Of a stretch of 42,555 nucleotides of DNA, positions 23,430 through 39,289 are shown piece by piece. Both the position numbers and the translations under genes were made by a program. Source of the stretch: Lactifluus volemus (Eukaryota > Basidiomycota > Agaricomycetes > Russulales > Russulaceae); contig WTXI01000304.1 in the NCBI GenBank assembly GCA_022376515.1, positions 1-42,555 on the forward strand, given 5' to 3'. Position 1 is the stretch's first letter. Every line of letters begins with the position of its first letter. The notes beneath the pieces are model-generated. The model saw only the letters and a program-made list of their open reading frames with translations, was not told the DNA's origin and did not search any database.

Positions 23430-23800
23430 AGGACCCCTCTCATAGCGTATTTCACTTGAAAGGTGACCTGAATATATTCGACTAGTATGACCTATCCAGA
23501 GTTCTCCTCACAAGTCTTCCCTGCGTACAGATAGTATAGGTTACCCCGAGCGCGATATCAAGAGAGGCCTGACCGTGGGATATAGTAGTGAGACGATTCG
23601 AGATCCAGCGCCAAGCTTCGAGAAGGTTCCCAATATCACGGCCCTCGAGTTCCTCGTGACGTTTCAGAATTAATGACTACATGTGTTATGAGATGACTAC
23701 AAGCCCCGCTCTTGAGCGCAAAAAAGATAACGCGCCAAAGTTAGAAACCAACGTATGATGAACCAGGCCGGAAGAGGGGAGGGCAAAGGGTGTGTGGATG
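23430..23800. other. Convergent intergenic spacer between gag and the RecQ helicase
   Basis: I see no gene in this 371 bp region. It must hold the 3' ends of both convergent genes. No further copia coding sequence is visible here. Confidence 0.5.
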
Positions 23801-26864
<3,064 letters not shown>

Positions 26865-27240
26865 CAATCCAAACACAATGGATAGAGAGGTAAGTGGAGT
26901 CTGGTCAATTGAGGTATCAACAAACACCAGCGTCGATTGTTACCATATTAAGATAGTTGAATATAATTATCAGAAATAAATACTTGCGCCTACCTACATG
27001 TGAATATTCAACCTTGTTGTGTTTGGTGCAGCAGCTCATCCAAAATTTTGTATACCAAGAAAATGATCAAAGCTCAGATAAATTGCTCAATTGTAACTTG
27101 GGGACATATAAAGGGGTTCGCAAATTCTTCAACTGAGGGGGGTTGATATAGCATCTCTTGAGTCCACTAAAGAATATTACACATATAAGTCCTTGATAAG
27201 TACTCGTAATTCTCACGCTATCTTTCGACGACATGTTACC
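26865..27240. promoter_or_regulatory. Spacer between SEC31 3' end and RecQ 5' end
   Basis: This 376 bp AT-rich region contains the RecQ promoter and the SEC31 3' end, since both genes read leftward. The upstream in-frame ATG at 26927 lies here and could extend RecQ by 21 residues. Plus-strand ACATATAAAGG near 27104 is on the wrong strand for either gene. I see no other gene. Confidence 0.4.
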
Positions 27241-30200
27241 CTACAAACGCTGAATAAGCTGTTTTACTCCCGACATCCAAAGCGTAATATCGCCTCCACT
27301 CGTGCGCGTCAGCATGTCTACATGGATGGCGAGTGCAAGCTCGCGATCGTGATTGGCCATCGCTATGTCACATTAAGTACAAACCTTGCCACTCTCCATC
27401 GCACATGTTACGCACCTTTCGTGAGCTCGCCAAGTTGCCCAACCACTGGCGCCGAGAGCGTCTCGCAATTCAGCGCATCAAATAGCGGGTTGATACGGCG
27501 CTCGAGGTCCTCAACCAGGCGTCGTTGAGAATTCTACATCCATCGATCTGTCAAAACAACCTGGTCTACTAGAGAATCGCAAACGGGCACACGCACAGGA
27601 GTCGCTTCCTTGATTTGATTTAGCTTTTGACTGACCACATTGTAAATGGGCCTTAGTGAATCGGGTATGTGCGTCCGGTCACCAGGAGCTACAGTTACAC
27701 CTTTAGCTTCATACTACTTGTTTTGAGAGCAACGTAACTCACGATACTTGGGGGGAGGAGGTCCTTGCGATGCAGCGCGTTGCGGGGGCCCAGCGATAGG
27801 TTGGCCACCCAAAACCTGGGGAGGACCCCCTGGCGGAGGGGGGACACGAGTCGGAGCTGGGGGGTGCTGTGGGGCAAGACCAGGATGCGGCTGCTGCTGC
27901 AGTGGTGGTGAAATGGGGGAATAAGGGCCAGCAACTGGTGCGGGCACCTGACGAGCCTGAGGGGGCGGCGCGGGCGGAACGCCTGCACCAGGAGGTGGAG
28001 TGGCCCGCGCATATGGGTTAGCCGGAAGGGGCGCGGAGGCCACAGGGCCGCGTTGCAGAGGTGGGGCATATTGCCCTGGAGGCGGCTGACGAGGTGGTGG
28101 CTGCTGGCCTGCGGGGATCGCATTCGCCATCTGCGGCGGAGCTGGTGCTGGGCCGACCGGCGGATACTGCCCAGGTGCAGCGGCTGTATGCGGCGGAGGC
28201 GGGACCGGGATGCGACCCTGAGCTGCAGGCGGGGGAGGAGGGCGTGCCTGCACACTAGCGGGACGGGGGGGAGGGGGAGCCAGAACTGGGGACTGACCAC
28301 GCGCGAAATACGTCGAGCTAGAGACAGAACCTTGCATGGGTGCAGCATTTGGGAAGGGTGATGTGATAGCGGCAAGCTTATTCGCAGAGCCGCTAGGCGT
28401 GCGTCGGTCAGGAACTGCTGGCGCGTCGTTCCAGCCCCCGTTCTCACGGCGCTTGGGTGGCAATGGGGCCGCAGGGGGAGGAGTAGCCTTTGAGGCACCA
28501 AAGGACGGGGGAGGGGGCGGTACAATCTGACCGCCGTGCGGCTGTGTCGGATGTTGAATGTACGCACTTCCCGTTGGGTAATGGAGGGGCGCGGTCGGCT
28601 GATAAGGCTGTGATAGCTGTTGGATAGGCTGTGCAGGTGCATAGGGATTGCTCGCAGCTGGAGGGATGTTGGTGGGTGCATATGAATTATAAGTTGATGC
28701 GGGAGCGGCAGCAATTGCGGGCCCGGCGGCCTGCTGTTGAGCGGCAGCAGCATAGGGATTGTATGGGTAGGCGGAAGTAGACGCAGAGGCGGCGGCGGAT
28801 GTGGAAGCCATTGCAGGAACAACGGGGGCTATGGGGGCCACAGAAGGAGGGGAGACTTGTGGGCGAGATGATGACGCAACTGGGATTTCAGAGACCCCTG
28901 CCGCCACAAGAACGCGTTCTCTTCCTGCAGCAAACTCAAGCTGTGTACCTGGTTGGCCCCTATAACCAGACGGTGTGAGCTTGAGGAATGCGACAGCCTG
29001 TTTGACGAGGCCCTGTGTGGCAAGGAAGTCCGCATATTCGAAGTAGCGATCGTACAGCCCAGACAACTTGTACGTTCTGGCGGCTGCATCCTCGCCAACG
29101 GACTCCTTTTGCTCCAGATCCTTATCCACATACGATGCTGCTGCGCGGAAGACAGTGACTTTCTCGATAAAAGTCTGAAGTGCAAGTGTGTGAGCAGTGT
29201 ATCGCGAAACACCGGGTGTTATCCCATCAGCCAGAATCCGCTTCTCTTCCTCGGCCAACTCTTCGGTCCAGATATTGACAAGCCGCCCAAGGCGGCCCGC
29301 GGCGAGATAGGCCAGGGTTGCATTTTTTCTCAGTTCCGGAGCCTCGGTAGCGTGCTCCGAACGGGCAACGCTAGCTTGAAATTCCAATCGCGCACCAAGC
29401 TGCTCTGCAAGTCCACCAAACTCGTCTGCGCGTGCGAAAGTACACAAGACGACGAAGATTTCTTGCCAGTCTTGCAAGTCCGCGTTTTGAACAATATCGG
29501 CGAGGTCGTTAGTTACCACCGATTGGAAGAGGCGTAGGTATGGCAGCGCGACGGTACGCTTTTCAAAGTACGCTTTCTGCGTACGAGCGAGCAGCTCGGG
29601 GCCACCTTTTACTGCAAGCAGAATAGCATCTGCGAAGCGCTCCACAGAAAGACACAAGGATACAGCGCTTTCAAAGTCGCCAACGACCAGTGCTTTGGTA
29701 ACCAGGCGATCCGTCTCGCTTTCATCAGCAGGGTAGATGTGGAATGTATTGCTTTTGAGAGTGTCCGAAGCAGCAGATGAAGGACGAGAGCCAATGGTGG
29801 CAGCAACGGATGAGTCAATGCCATAATTTGTGTGTGGGACAACAGGAACTGCCTCGTTTGTGGATTGATTTAGCCCCATTGTACTGAAGAAATCCGCCGC
29901 GGCGTCTAGCTGGGGTGTACCTGCGGGACCATCATCACCAAAGAGGCTGGGAGCGGTGGTTGTAGACTCGGCATCTGGAAGTGGAGTGACGTTTGATGTG
30001 TCCGAGGCAGCGCCAGCACTGACTTCCGAAGGAGTCGCATCAAGCAAATCTTCTGCGCTGGCCGTGGGGCTTCTTTCGGGCTCGGCGAAGGACACCACTG
30101 GTTCATGTGGCTTGACATCGGTAACGTCGTCCTCAGAAGGCGGTTTGACAACTGGCAGCGGGGTGCTCTCCTCTGCCGCGGACCTTAGTTTCGCAATGGC

Positions 30201-32022
30201 CTCTGCAACGCGTGCAGCGATTTCAGATTTAGAGAAACCCAGAAGTGTTACGAGCTCGTCACGCGAATCCGCATGGAACAAGCTGAGTAGAGCTTTCCAT
30301 CCGGCGACGCTCTCAACTGCCGCAGCCTCGGCCTCGGCACAGCGCTCAGTTGCGATTGCAGGGAGGTCTTGGCCATCGATCGCTTGGCTTAGTCGCTCGG
30401 CACGAGCGACAACATTGTCTTCGGTGGCCAACTTGCGCGTGTGCACAATGCCGCTCTGATGGCGACCCTCCTTGTTCGTAAGATTTGATACGGTCACAAG
30501 TTGCCCACCGTAGCCGAACGAGGCGGAAGCTGGGCGACACAACCATTTTGGAGGCTGCTTCAGCGTGAATGAAGCTTGATTGGTCCGTGTGAAACTCGGA
30601 TTGTCAAAAATGTCAGCGCCATCCAGTTGAGGTGTCGCGGTGCCAATTTCACTCTGGGAGACTTCATTAGTGGATTGGATAGAATGAACGCCAATGGTTC
30701 CATCGAAAAATGCGGTTGCCAATAGGTCGGGATTACGTGGGCACCATTGCACTTGGAAAGCCCAATTGTCGGCTGAAGGGAGCTAGGACTGGATCAACTT
30801 TTGGAATCACTCTCAGGTGACAACGACATACTTCGCCAATGATCTCAGAGGTTTGCGGGTTCCAGCAAAGTGCACGGTTGTCCTTGCCACTTGACAAAAG
30901 AAGATCCGCATCCTGCTTACACCATGAAAGCGAAAGGACGCCTTTCTCGTGACCGGTGAGAATCTAATGTTGTCCATGAGGTAACATTCGAGAACGTAGA
31001 CGATTCGATGTACCTTTTCTGGAGCGCGCGCGTTGCGCAAGTCCCAGACCATGATGATCGGTGAAGCATCATCTTCTGAAGAAGTGACTAGTCGAGTCGC
31101 CTGCGTAGCGATTAATATATGTCATCTGTGTGAAACGACCAACCACCAACATTATCTGGGTGCCACGCCACATCGCTCATTCCACGGCGCCCGCTGCCGG
31201 CCTGAGTGCCACTTGTATTGCCGCCATATGCCAGCGCGACGACCTCTCGCTTGCCTCTAAGGTCCCACACAACAGTGTACCCAGTGCCGCTAGATGTCGC
31301 CAATACGTGAGGGACTTGATTGTTCCAAGCCAGTGCGCTGACTTCGTCAAGTTTTGAGCTTCGAGTACCAGGAGAATACGGTTTACTAGGATCTTTGAGA
31401 TCCCAGATGTAAACCTGAGAATGAGTAAGATACTACGAGTTGGAAACATAAAGGATAGGTGTACCTCTCCATTGATGCCTCCTGAAGCAAATAGAGTGGC
31501 TTGTATAGGATTAAAATCTAGACCACGGACTGGTCCAGTATGCGTGCTATTCTTAAGTAAAAGAGCCTCGGAGGTACTGGAGTGATCACGTCACTCGCGC
31601 CGCCACAAGAACGGGACATACAGAGACGAACTTTACATGGGCCACGATTTTGGATGGGTCCCAGATAGTAAGCTCTCCGTTTTCCATACCGGCAGCAATC
31701 ACGCCTTCGGGGCGATTACCATCTCCCTTCCCCCAGGTGATGCGATTGAACCTACCAAGGGAGACATTCTGTCGAGCATAATTGACGAATAGCTAAAGGC
31801 ACACCTTGAACTATTCGAAACCGAGCCGCGCGGGCCTAGCTGACCTTCCCCACCGAGATCATACTCGAGCTTGTTGAGAAAATCGGGAGCCCATATCTCC
31901 AGTTGACTGTCGTTGGAGAAAGACTCATCTAGGGCCCCGGCGACTGTTCCCGTTGCTAGTAATGGAGTTGAGAGAGGCGACCACGCAAAAGTAGAAGTTC
32001 TGTGGATCTCTTTCAGTTTCAT
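27241..32022 (-). CDS. SEC31: COPII coat outer-shell protein SEC31
   Basis: This gene encodes the outer-cage subunit of COPII vesicles that bud from the ER. Ten exons give 1428 residues: 32022-31805, 31751-31637, 31551-31465, 31414-31151, 31100-31014, 30963-30832, 30782-27743, 27700-27597, 27533-27416 and 27362-27241. The N-terminal 330 residues form a WD40 propeller ([67 protein letters not shown]). An alpha-solenoid follows ([16 protein letters not shown] near residue 665). Residues about 970-1310 are a very Pro-rich linker, and a conserved C-terminal helical domain ends the protein ([42 protein letters not shown]). All splice phases agree and there is no internal stop. The single 3 kb exon is unusual among these intron-dense genes. 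Confidence 0.95.
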
Positions 32023-32593
32023 GACGGTGTTAAAAATAAAAGATAGTTGGCTGGGGCGACGTGTCACGTTCAATATGCGATCCGGCCCTAAACAACTTTG
32101 TGTCACGTTACTATTACCTTGTTAGGACTAGTCTCGGAAAATATCACGTGATTTATCGCATGACTTCGGCCCCTTACGCGTTTGGTTTAAGTCGCGATTC
32201 CGGGTCACCACCGCGTCTTTACTCTGCTCAGCCCCGGACTTCCGCCTACATGGCCTTATGTGGCTATTACAACCTTCATGCCGTCTTCTAGCTCTGTTAA
32301 AAGGAAAACTCCGAGACAAGGTGTGATGTATCTTCCAGGTTCTCACCCTACAAATGGACAAATGAGCGGCTAGAGAACACCCAAACGTTATGACGCTGCC
32401 TAGCCACATTCATGACCTTTGCGTGTCAACCCGCTCTATCACACGACTTTTCCTTTCACGCAACATGACCGCTGTCGGTTTCCTTCTCGAACGTCCTCGC
32501 CCAGCGCGTTGTTTGGTGCATCCAAGCATCCATTCCTCCGCTTATAATTTGACCTCATTTGCAACGCGATGACGATTCAGAATTCCCCTCTAT
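32023..32593. promoter_or_regulatory. Divergent promoter region between SEC31 and the UbiA-like gene
   Basis: This 571 bp region lies between two oppositely transcribed start codons and must drive both genes. I see no TATA box that stands out and no conserved ORF. Confidence 0.45.
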
Positions 32594-33684
32594 ATGAACA
32601 TCCTGTCTGGACTCGCCCCTGTCGACTCCACTCTCAGTATGGTGGCCGGCTTTATCCTGCGACTTATACTCGTACTGAGCTACCACCTCCACACCGCCAT
32701 TTTATTTACCTGGACAGACTACAAGACCATTTTCGTCCCCATTGTAAGTGCTTGACTCGGGCAACCCTTTACAAGGCTTAATAGAGCACAGGTTGTCTTT
32801 GCTTGTGCTACCGCACCAATACAGTCGTTCTTTGCCCTGTTCCGCTGCTGTGTATGGGTGTGGTTCCACCTGTTATTGTGCAACGTATCCAACCAAGCAC
32901 GCAGTCGCGAAGAAGACAGGGTAAACCACCCTTGGCGTCCCCTTCCGTCTGGGAGGATTTCAGAGTCCAAAGCTGTTGCCTTGCGTTGGGTTATGGTCGC
33001 ATTCTGCATATATCTGTCGTCAATTTACGATCAAGATCTCGTCATGACAACCCTCGGCCTCGTGGTCACCACATTTACTTATGATGAGCTCGGGGGGTCG
33101 GGCAACATTGTTGGAAAAGCCCTCTGTACTGCTGCAGGATACAGCTCTTTTGAACTCGGCGCTACCACAATCATCGGTATGTAACCTGGAGAAAGATTCC
33201 TTTCGCTTGACGTATCCTAACAACAAATAGGCGCCCACCATGCGATGGATTTCGTGTCCGTCACAGCGGTGTTTATTAGCGGCGTGCTTATCTTCACTGC
33301 GATACAAGCACAAGACTTTCCTGATGTCGAAGGAGATAAGGTAGCGGGGCGTGTGACTTTCCCGATTTATGCGCCCGAATTCTCTCGAATTTTGACGCTT
33401 TTCGCTACCATCGCCTGGTCCGTATTCCTCAGCTGGTTCTGGGAAATCGGTCCTATCAGCATCGCAGTTTTCGTCAGCCTCGGGACCTATGTCGGATTAC
33501 GCTACTACCATTGGCGGACCTTGGAGGCTGATAGAAAGTCATATTTCTTATTCAACGTACGTTCTCACCCTCACCCGTTTGTACCCACGGAAACATCGAT
33601 GCTGACCTATAGGTGCCGTAGGTCTGGCTAATGGCCGCTCATGTGCTTCCTTTGCATGCTAGGACCTCCGTGTTGGCATTTTGA
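32594..33684 (+). CDS. UbiA-family membrane prenyltransferase-like protein
   Basis: Four exons (32594-32743, 32792-33176, 33231-33556, 33622-33684) give 307 residues; introns are 48, 54 and 65 bp. It is strongly hydrophobic with seven or eight likely membrane helices. The first metal/diphosphate-binding region is NQARSREEDRVNHPWRPLPS (Asn84, Glu91, Asp92), followed by GR. The second is DFPDVEGD (Asp207, Asp210, Asp214), as in the UbiA superfamily. The first motif has NQ...EED instead of the NDxxDxxxD of COQ2-type enzymes, a form I associate with fungal UbiA homologues of unclear substrate, including UbiA-type terpene cyclases. The ending WLMAAHVLPLHAR closes the last helix. The gene is not in a visible biosynthetic cluster, so the substrate is unknown. 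Confidence 0.85.
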
Positions 33685-35872
33685 TGTAGATTCGATTGAC
33701 AGCTCATTTACGCCATAATATGTATCAACGGCGCCGTCCAGCACGGCCCGCGCATGACATGACCAGGTATTTATCAGACGCCCTACCTTACGTCTTTACC
33801 TCTGTATAATGCTTAGACAACTTTACCATCAATTTCTGTACCTAGGCTAACCTTTACTATTCTCTGTATCATATGACCTGTCTTTTAACCATTACCTGCG
33901 GGACGGTAAAAGTATGTGTTCTGTATTAGCACCCTGTTGCCGTTCTAGACACGACACACTCTTTATGAACGGTTGCTGCTATCCTCATGCGCCTTGACAG
34001 CCGCACCGAACCCGTACGGGAAATGGGCCACACGGGCTTGCCAACGCACATTCTTAATATTTCGACGTCAATTCACTGGCACAAGGTGGTTGCCGCGCCC
34101 CTGAAACGTGTACACCTCGAGGTCGGCGGGGAACCAGCGCAGTTCACTAGCTTAGCAGTCCCACTCCACACGATGCTGGGAAGCTGTGACACAAAACACG
34201 ATTGTAGCACTGCCCGCTGCGTGACGGCTTAGAAGCCTGGACTGGGCTATGCCTAGCCCTTGTCTCCAGTGCTCTGTCCAGTGCTCTGGTGTAAGCCAAG
34301 CGTGTCCTTCATGGCTCCCCGTCCTTGATAAGCAAAAACACGACTTTCTTGTGAGTACACCATGGGAAGTGCCGATCACGAACTGCGGAGATAATGTTAA
34401 TCCATATCAGCCACGTGTCATAATCAAGCAGACGTAATCCTCGGTACCGGCGATTAACCGACTGACTTGTACTGTACTGAGCATCATGATCATCCTATCA
34501 TAGTTGGACACGGGTGATATGCACATTACAGTGAGCTCCTGGTGATTGGGGGATAGAATACCGGATTCAAAAAGGCTCCGAAATCTGAGACAAGCTTCTA
34601 GCCAAAGATACCCCATTTCGCTAACAAAATATCACACAGGAGTGGGATATTTGTGCACATGGGCTTTTGGAAATGCTCCAAAGAGAGCACCACATTAGTC
34701 TAAACGCGTGTTTATGTCAGTATTTGGATCGAACAGCTCGAAGGCGTATTATAGCACCGCCAAGGATCCGGGCCCTTGCATGGTGGGAAAAATAAATGAT
34801 ACTTTAGAGCCAGATGAACAGTCGGCCAATCAGACGGACTTGGCTGTCATTATGCCTTGGATAGAAAGCTCATAGGCCAGGCGTAGGCTCCTAATACCTG
34901 GTGTGAACCAAGCGGAAATGGTCAAGGAGAAAAGCATCCGAGTAAGACCTGCTTCAATCAATCGATGATCACACATGAGGAGAGCATGATGGGACTGTGA
35001 GAGCCTTTGAGTAACTCAAAAGGCTTCCGTGGATCACATCGGAACCCTTTCAAGCCTAGTAGACAACTTGGTGGCTGGCAGGTTTACGCGTGTTACTTTA
35101 CAGTTCTCAAGAATTCTGCAGATGGGTGTACAAAACCCGCTGTTGCAGACCACCATAAGGCCGACGCCAATAGTAAGCATGAGGAGAGGCCGAATGGAGT
35201 GCGCCGCTAGACGCGAAAAGTCGTTTAGAAAGCAAATGTCGCTACACCAGGAGCCTGAGAGACAGAGCAACGATTCCCCCATTGCGAGGTCCTTTCCGGC
35301 GCAGTAGTAATGTCACACAAGCAAGCCAAAGCCACCAACGTATGCCAAAATATCCAGAAAACGATGCGTCTTGGCAAAACTTTCAGGGGCCTCCAGAATG
35401 GTGGGAACCGAATGAAGAGGCGCGACTCGGAAGAAATCATAAGGTTACGACGCCTGGCTAACTTGAAATGGGACTAACACTTCGGAACAGGCAGAGCAGA
35501 AACCCAGTGGGCCCAATTCGCCAATGAGCCTCACAATGGACCGTACACTGGTGCTCTTAGGAGTTACCCCGGCCGATGCCAGCGGAGTGACAGCCAGGAA
35601 GGAAGCCACGTGGCTTCGTTTCCACGCCGCCGTCATTCAACTGTCTCTTTGCCTCTTGTCTGGCAGATTGAATAAAATTTGGGACCCCTGGATGTTGATC
35701 ATTAGTTTTGTCAATTTTAAGAATCCGACGTTGGCTTAAATGTATCAACAGTGCCCGACTCCGAGTCGCATCCGAGCGAGTCCGACTCTGCTAAAAGAAG
35801 CACCTCATATAACTTTGAATTACTTGCGACTTACAAACGACGTAAAAAAAATGTCAAAAAAGTCCCTCATCA
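33685..35872. other. 2.2 kb intergenic region without recognised genes
   Basis: No ORF here shows a known domain or coherent splicing. It contains a perfect 6 bp hairpin (34244-34259) beside a tandem 12 bp duplication (34265-34288). It also holds the 3' end of the UbiA-like gene and, at its right edge, the 3' end of GPN2. Confidence 0.5.
34265..34288 (+). repeat. Perfect tandem duplication of a 12 bp unit
   Basis: The unit TCCAGTGCTCTG occurs twice in a row. It is too small to call a minisatellite. Confidence 0.7.
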
Positions 35873-37134
35873 TTACTTCCTTTCACGAATATGAAGCTTC
35901 TTCTGCTTCTCAACCTCCGCAGCGGCTTGGCGCATAGCTTCGCCCTCGCGGCGCCACTGCGTCTCCTCGTACGCATCCCACTCCTTGCGCGCATCGACCC
36001 ACCGTTCCTGCACATCCCTAACATCGCTGCGCAACCCTCCGCGCGGGCCCATCGCGCTCGACATGAGCGCGTACGCGTTAGGTCGCGCCGAGCTCGCCGC
36101 GGACGGGTCCGCCACCGTTCCTTCGGGATTTTGCGTACCCGCCTGGGGAATGAAGACGTAGCCGGTCGCGCGATCAATGGCGCGCGTGAGGTTCAACATT
36201 GAGTGCTTATCCTGTAAAAAGTTGTTTGCGTGAGTTAGCATCCGAGCGATACGTTTTTTTCGTCCCCCTGTATCTGCCGGCGCGACGCACCTCGACAGCG
36301 AGCGTCTCGAACCCGACGAGACCAAAGTCCTCTATCAACCCGCAGATTGCCATGTTCAGGGCGCTGTAACGCGGCGAAGCAGATGACAGTGCGTTCTCGA
36401 GATACGAAAGATCTTGCACTTCGGTGTAAAAGTCGAGGTTGAAGTCTGTTGCACGAGATGTGAGACTTTGGTCGTTGCGTCTATAATATGAGAGGAAACA
36501 AAGCAGAGGATGATAAATACCGAGATCACCGTACTGCGTCAGAAGGTCGATTTTCGACAAGACGTTGATGTGAGGTAATTCGAGTTGGAGCATTGCCCTC
36601 AATGACAAGAGTAATACCGAGACGTACTTGGCTGCGTCTGTTACATAATGCGAATCGCATAGGTGGACCGCAGCTAGCTAAAATCCACAGTGGCCATAAC
36701 ATGAACGACTAGGGCAGCCAACATTACACGAACCAACGTACCCGAAAGCCACTCTTCCCCAACTTTTCGATTATTCTCTTCAAGGAATTGTGATTCGTGC
36801 TGATCTCGACCTGCCCAGGCAGATCAAAGAGAACATATGCGTCCTTCCCCAGCTCCTTTAGTCGATCTTCCAGCCAGTCGTAGTTAGCTTCCAGATACTC
36901 CATACAATACAACATCCCGCCATTTGGCCCAAGTCCATGTTCTGACATCGCATCTTGGAGGGTGATAAGCGAGGCAATGTTGATAGCGCATGGATATGGG
37001 ATATTGTCATTTGCGGGATCCAAGTTGACTATTGAGATCGGCCGGTTAAGCGCAGTGAAGAGTTGATGCTTTCCGTAACAATAGGTAGACTTGCCGCTGC
37101 CCGGAGAGCCGACGACGATCTCTCCAAATGGCAT
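35873..37134 (-). CDS. GPN2: GPN-loop GTPase 2
   Basis: Four exons (37134-36742, 36677-36521, 36445-36291, 36211-35873) give 347 residues; introns are 64, 75 and 79 bp. GPN-loop GTPases assist assembly and nuclear import of RNA polymerases. Visible motifs are the P-loop GSPGSGKST (9-17), the Gly-Pro-Asn insertion (69-71, in HGLGPNGGM), G3 DLPGQ (104-108) and G4 SKID (about 172-175). The family signature NLDPAND follows the first strand. DFNLDFYTEVQDLSYL in exon 3 is typical of GPN2 over GPN1 and GPN3. The C-terminal 45 residues are charged and Lys/Glu-rich. Its start codon lies 131 bp downstream of the stop of the Arb1-like gene, on the same strand. Confidence 0.93.
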
Positions 37135-37265
37135 CTTGAAGGTTAGCGAGAAAGGAAGGTCTCTTTCCTAGTTTGGCTTACATCACAGTGAGGCTTTGTC
37201 ATTTTCTCACAATCTACACTACATACATTGTACAAGAAAGGGCGAGGGTTTGGATTGTTATCGAG

Positions 37266-39289
37266 TTAATCCTCTTCAATCTTATCAATGTAGAAACTGG
37301 GAATTTGGTGCACGAGCTGTTCCATGTACCAATACTTTGGCACTTCCTTCTTCTTGCCTTTGCCTTTTTTCGGCGCGGCAGAGCTGTCCTCTGCCTCTTT
37401 ATCGCGCACAATTTCCACCCATATGGCGCCGAAACCCATACCCTTGATGAAGATGTCCGTCAAATTCGGGTTTACTAGGACGGCGATCTCATCCTTCCAC
37501 GGACGATGCGCGCCAGGTGTCGGCTCGCCATCCTCCTCCTCGTCCATCACGACCTGGCCCCGGCTCGTGCTCAGCACGCTCGGTGGTAACACGTCCGATC
37601 CGGCCTCGTATATGCGTTGGTCGAGCCGATCCCACGGTGCAAGAATGAGGCGCGCGAATCGACATGCAAGGTCCTCCTCCACGGCCTCTGCAGGCGGCGC
37701 ATTCTGGGCGAGCAGCCGAGGCATGCGTGGGGGGTCGACGCGCACGATGCGCCGTGTGGACTGCTCGACGACACCTGTCGTGTGCGTCTGCGGAAGCGCA
37801 GTTGGTCCCATGAGCGGTAGGAGCGTGGGCGGCTCGAGATCCCACGTTGCTGGGGCCTCGGCGGTGGATGCATCCCATATCTCTGGGGCCGGCTCATGAG
37901 CTGTATCTTTATCCTTATCCTCATCAGCGGACGGTGTAGCGATGTTGTCCCAGCTATCTTTGGCTGGACCCCAGCCTTCCATCGTAGTGTCTTGTCCTGC
38001 CTCAGTAGCCCCCCATTCACTGACAGGCACGGAGTTTAGCTCGGCCGCAATATCAACGTATGGATTTTCCAAGACGGCCGGACCGTCAAGACAGATCTCT
38101 GGTTCTGGGGACTCGGTATCGTCGAGTTTTGGTCGTTTCATATCAGGCTCATCAATGCTGTCCGATGGTGAGTCTGCAGGGAGGGTCCAAATGGGCATCG
38201 GTTGCATTGAGCCCCAGAGCCCTTTGCAACCATCACTGAATGCGTCTGGGAGCGCACGGCCCATCTTCCAGGAGTTGGGTAGCTCTACGCGTGCAAGCTC
38301 GACGATCTCGAGTGCACGTCTAATGAGGCGATCGTACTCCGGCTCTGGGAAAACGCGACTGCGAATTAGGTAACGCAAGAAAAAGGACACCAGGATGGGG
38401 GTAGCAACACAACGTGGCTCTGACCTGAATCGTGGCAGTAAGAAGCGGTGGCGCAATAATAAACAGGCAGGGTGTGTTACCAGATGAGACCACGTTCACG
38501 GAAGTGCGACGAGAAGAAAAGTTTCATGCTCAATTCCGGGTCGTTGAGGAAAATCTCCAGCCGGTTGTCCTCGACCTGGTCCTCGATCTTGTCGTCGGTT
38601 GGCGCGTCGTTACCATCATCCGAATCCGAATCAACGTTATCTGACCCGGCAGCGCCATCTTGGGTTGCTTCCTTGGGAGCAGGGCTTTGCTGCAGTAGGC
38701 CGATATACAGACGAAACTATAAACGAAGTTGAGTTATCCGTACTTCACCAAGAGTACAGCTAACGTACTATATCCCACACATGTTGCACGCCCAGTGAAG
38801 CCGCGGGCCATGTGCGACCATTTTTGAAGTCACCTCCAGCTTGATAAAGCCGATCTGGAGCGGCCATGTTCCTATTCAGTCGTTCAGACTATGGAACACA
38901 GCGTACAAAAGGGGTGGCACCAACCTATCGTAGGGATTCCTTCTGATATCCTCTAACTCCTCCCAGACCTCCCACCATGTCTTGGGCTTTTCTGGTGCAA
39001 CCTGCACCTGCTGAGAGCCGCCAACCTTCTTCTTTTTCTTCTTTTTCTTCCTTTCTGCGTTGTCCGTAGCGTGCTTGGCGCGTAGTGCGATGGTTGGTAT
39101 CCCCAGCCCATCGATCTCTTCTGTAGCTCGATCTTCGTCATCGTCGTCTATCGGGACGCAGATGCCAGAGGGCCGGAACGAGAGAAAGGAGATGAGTTCT
39201 ACACCATCCGGTACGGTTGGAAAAGGTGGAAATCGCAGCATCTGCGCTGCCTCTAGGGTTAGAGCAGGTTCAGCACGGTCAATCTCCAT
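37266..39289 (-). CDS. Probable Arb1-like protein (Argonaute siRNA chaperone subunit family)
   Basis: Four exons (39289-38925, 38871-38769, 38716-38481, 38424-37266) give 620 residues; introns are 53, 52 and 56 bp. The N-terminus has an acidic patch and a Lys run, then WWEVWEELEDIRRNPYDRN. A central helical region reads FFLRYLIRSRVFPEPEYDRL and ALEIVELARVELP, then DAFSDGCKGLWG. The C-terminus has FIKGMGFGAIWVEIVRD and WYMEQLVHQIPSFYID. The arrangement of a short helical block ending in a residue run like 'DFxxACxxxxG' reminds me of the fungal Arb1 family, whose fission-yeast member works with Argonaute in RNAi and heterochromatin. That match is from memory and is moderate. Between these blocks lies an acidic, probably disordered linker. 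If it is not Arb1, it is a conserved fungal protein of unknown function. Confidence 0.65.

Noticed and set aside
27695..28822. Minus-strand ORF of 375 codons rich in Pro, Leu and Arg
   Set aside because: It is a shifted frame of the proline-rich linker of SEC31, whose own frame is certain.
28953..29537. Plus-strand ORF of 194 codons
   Set aside because: It is antisense to the SEC31 solenoid exon and shows no family of its own.
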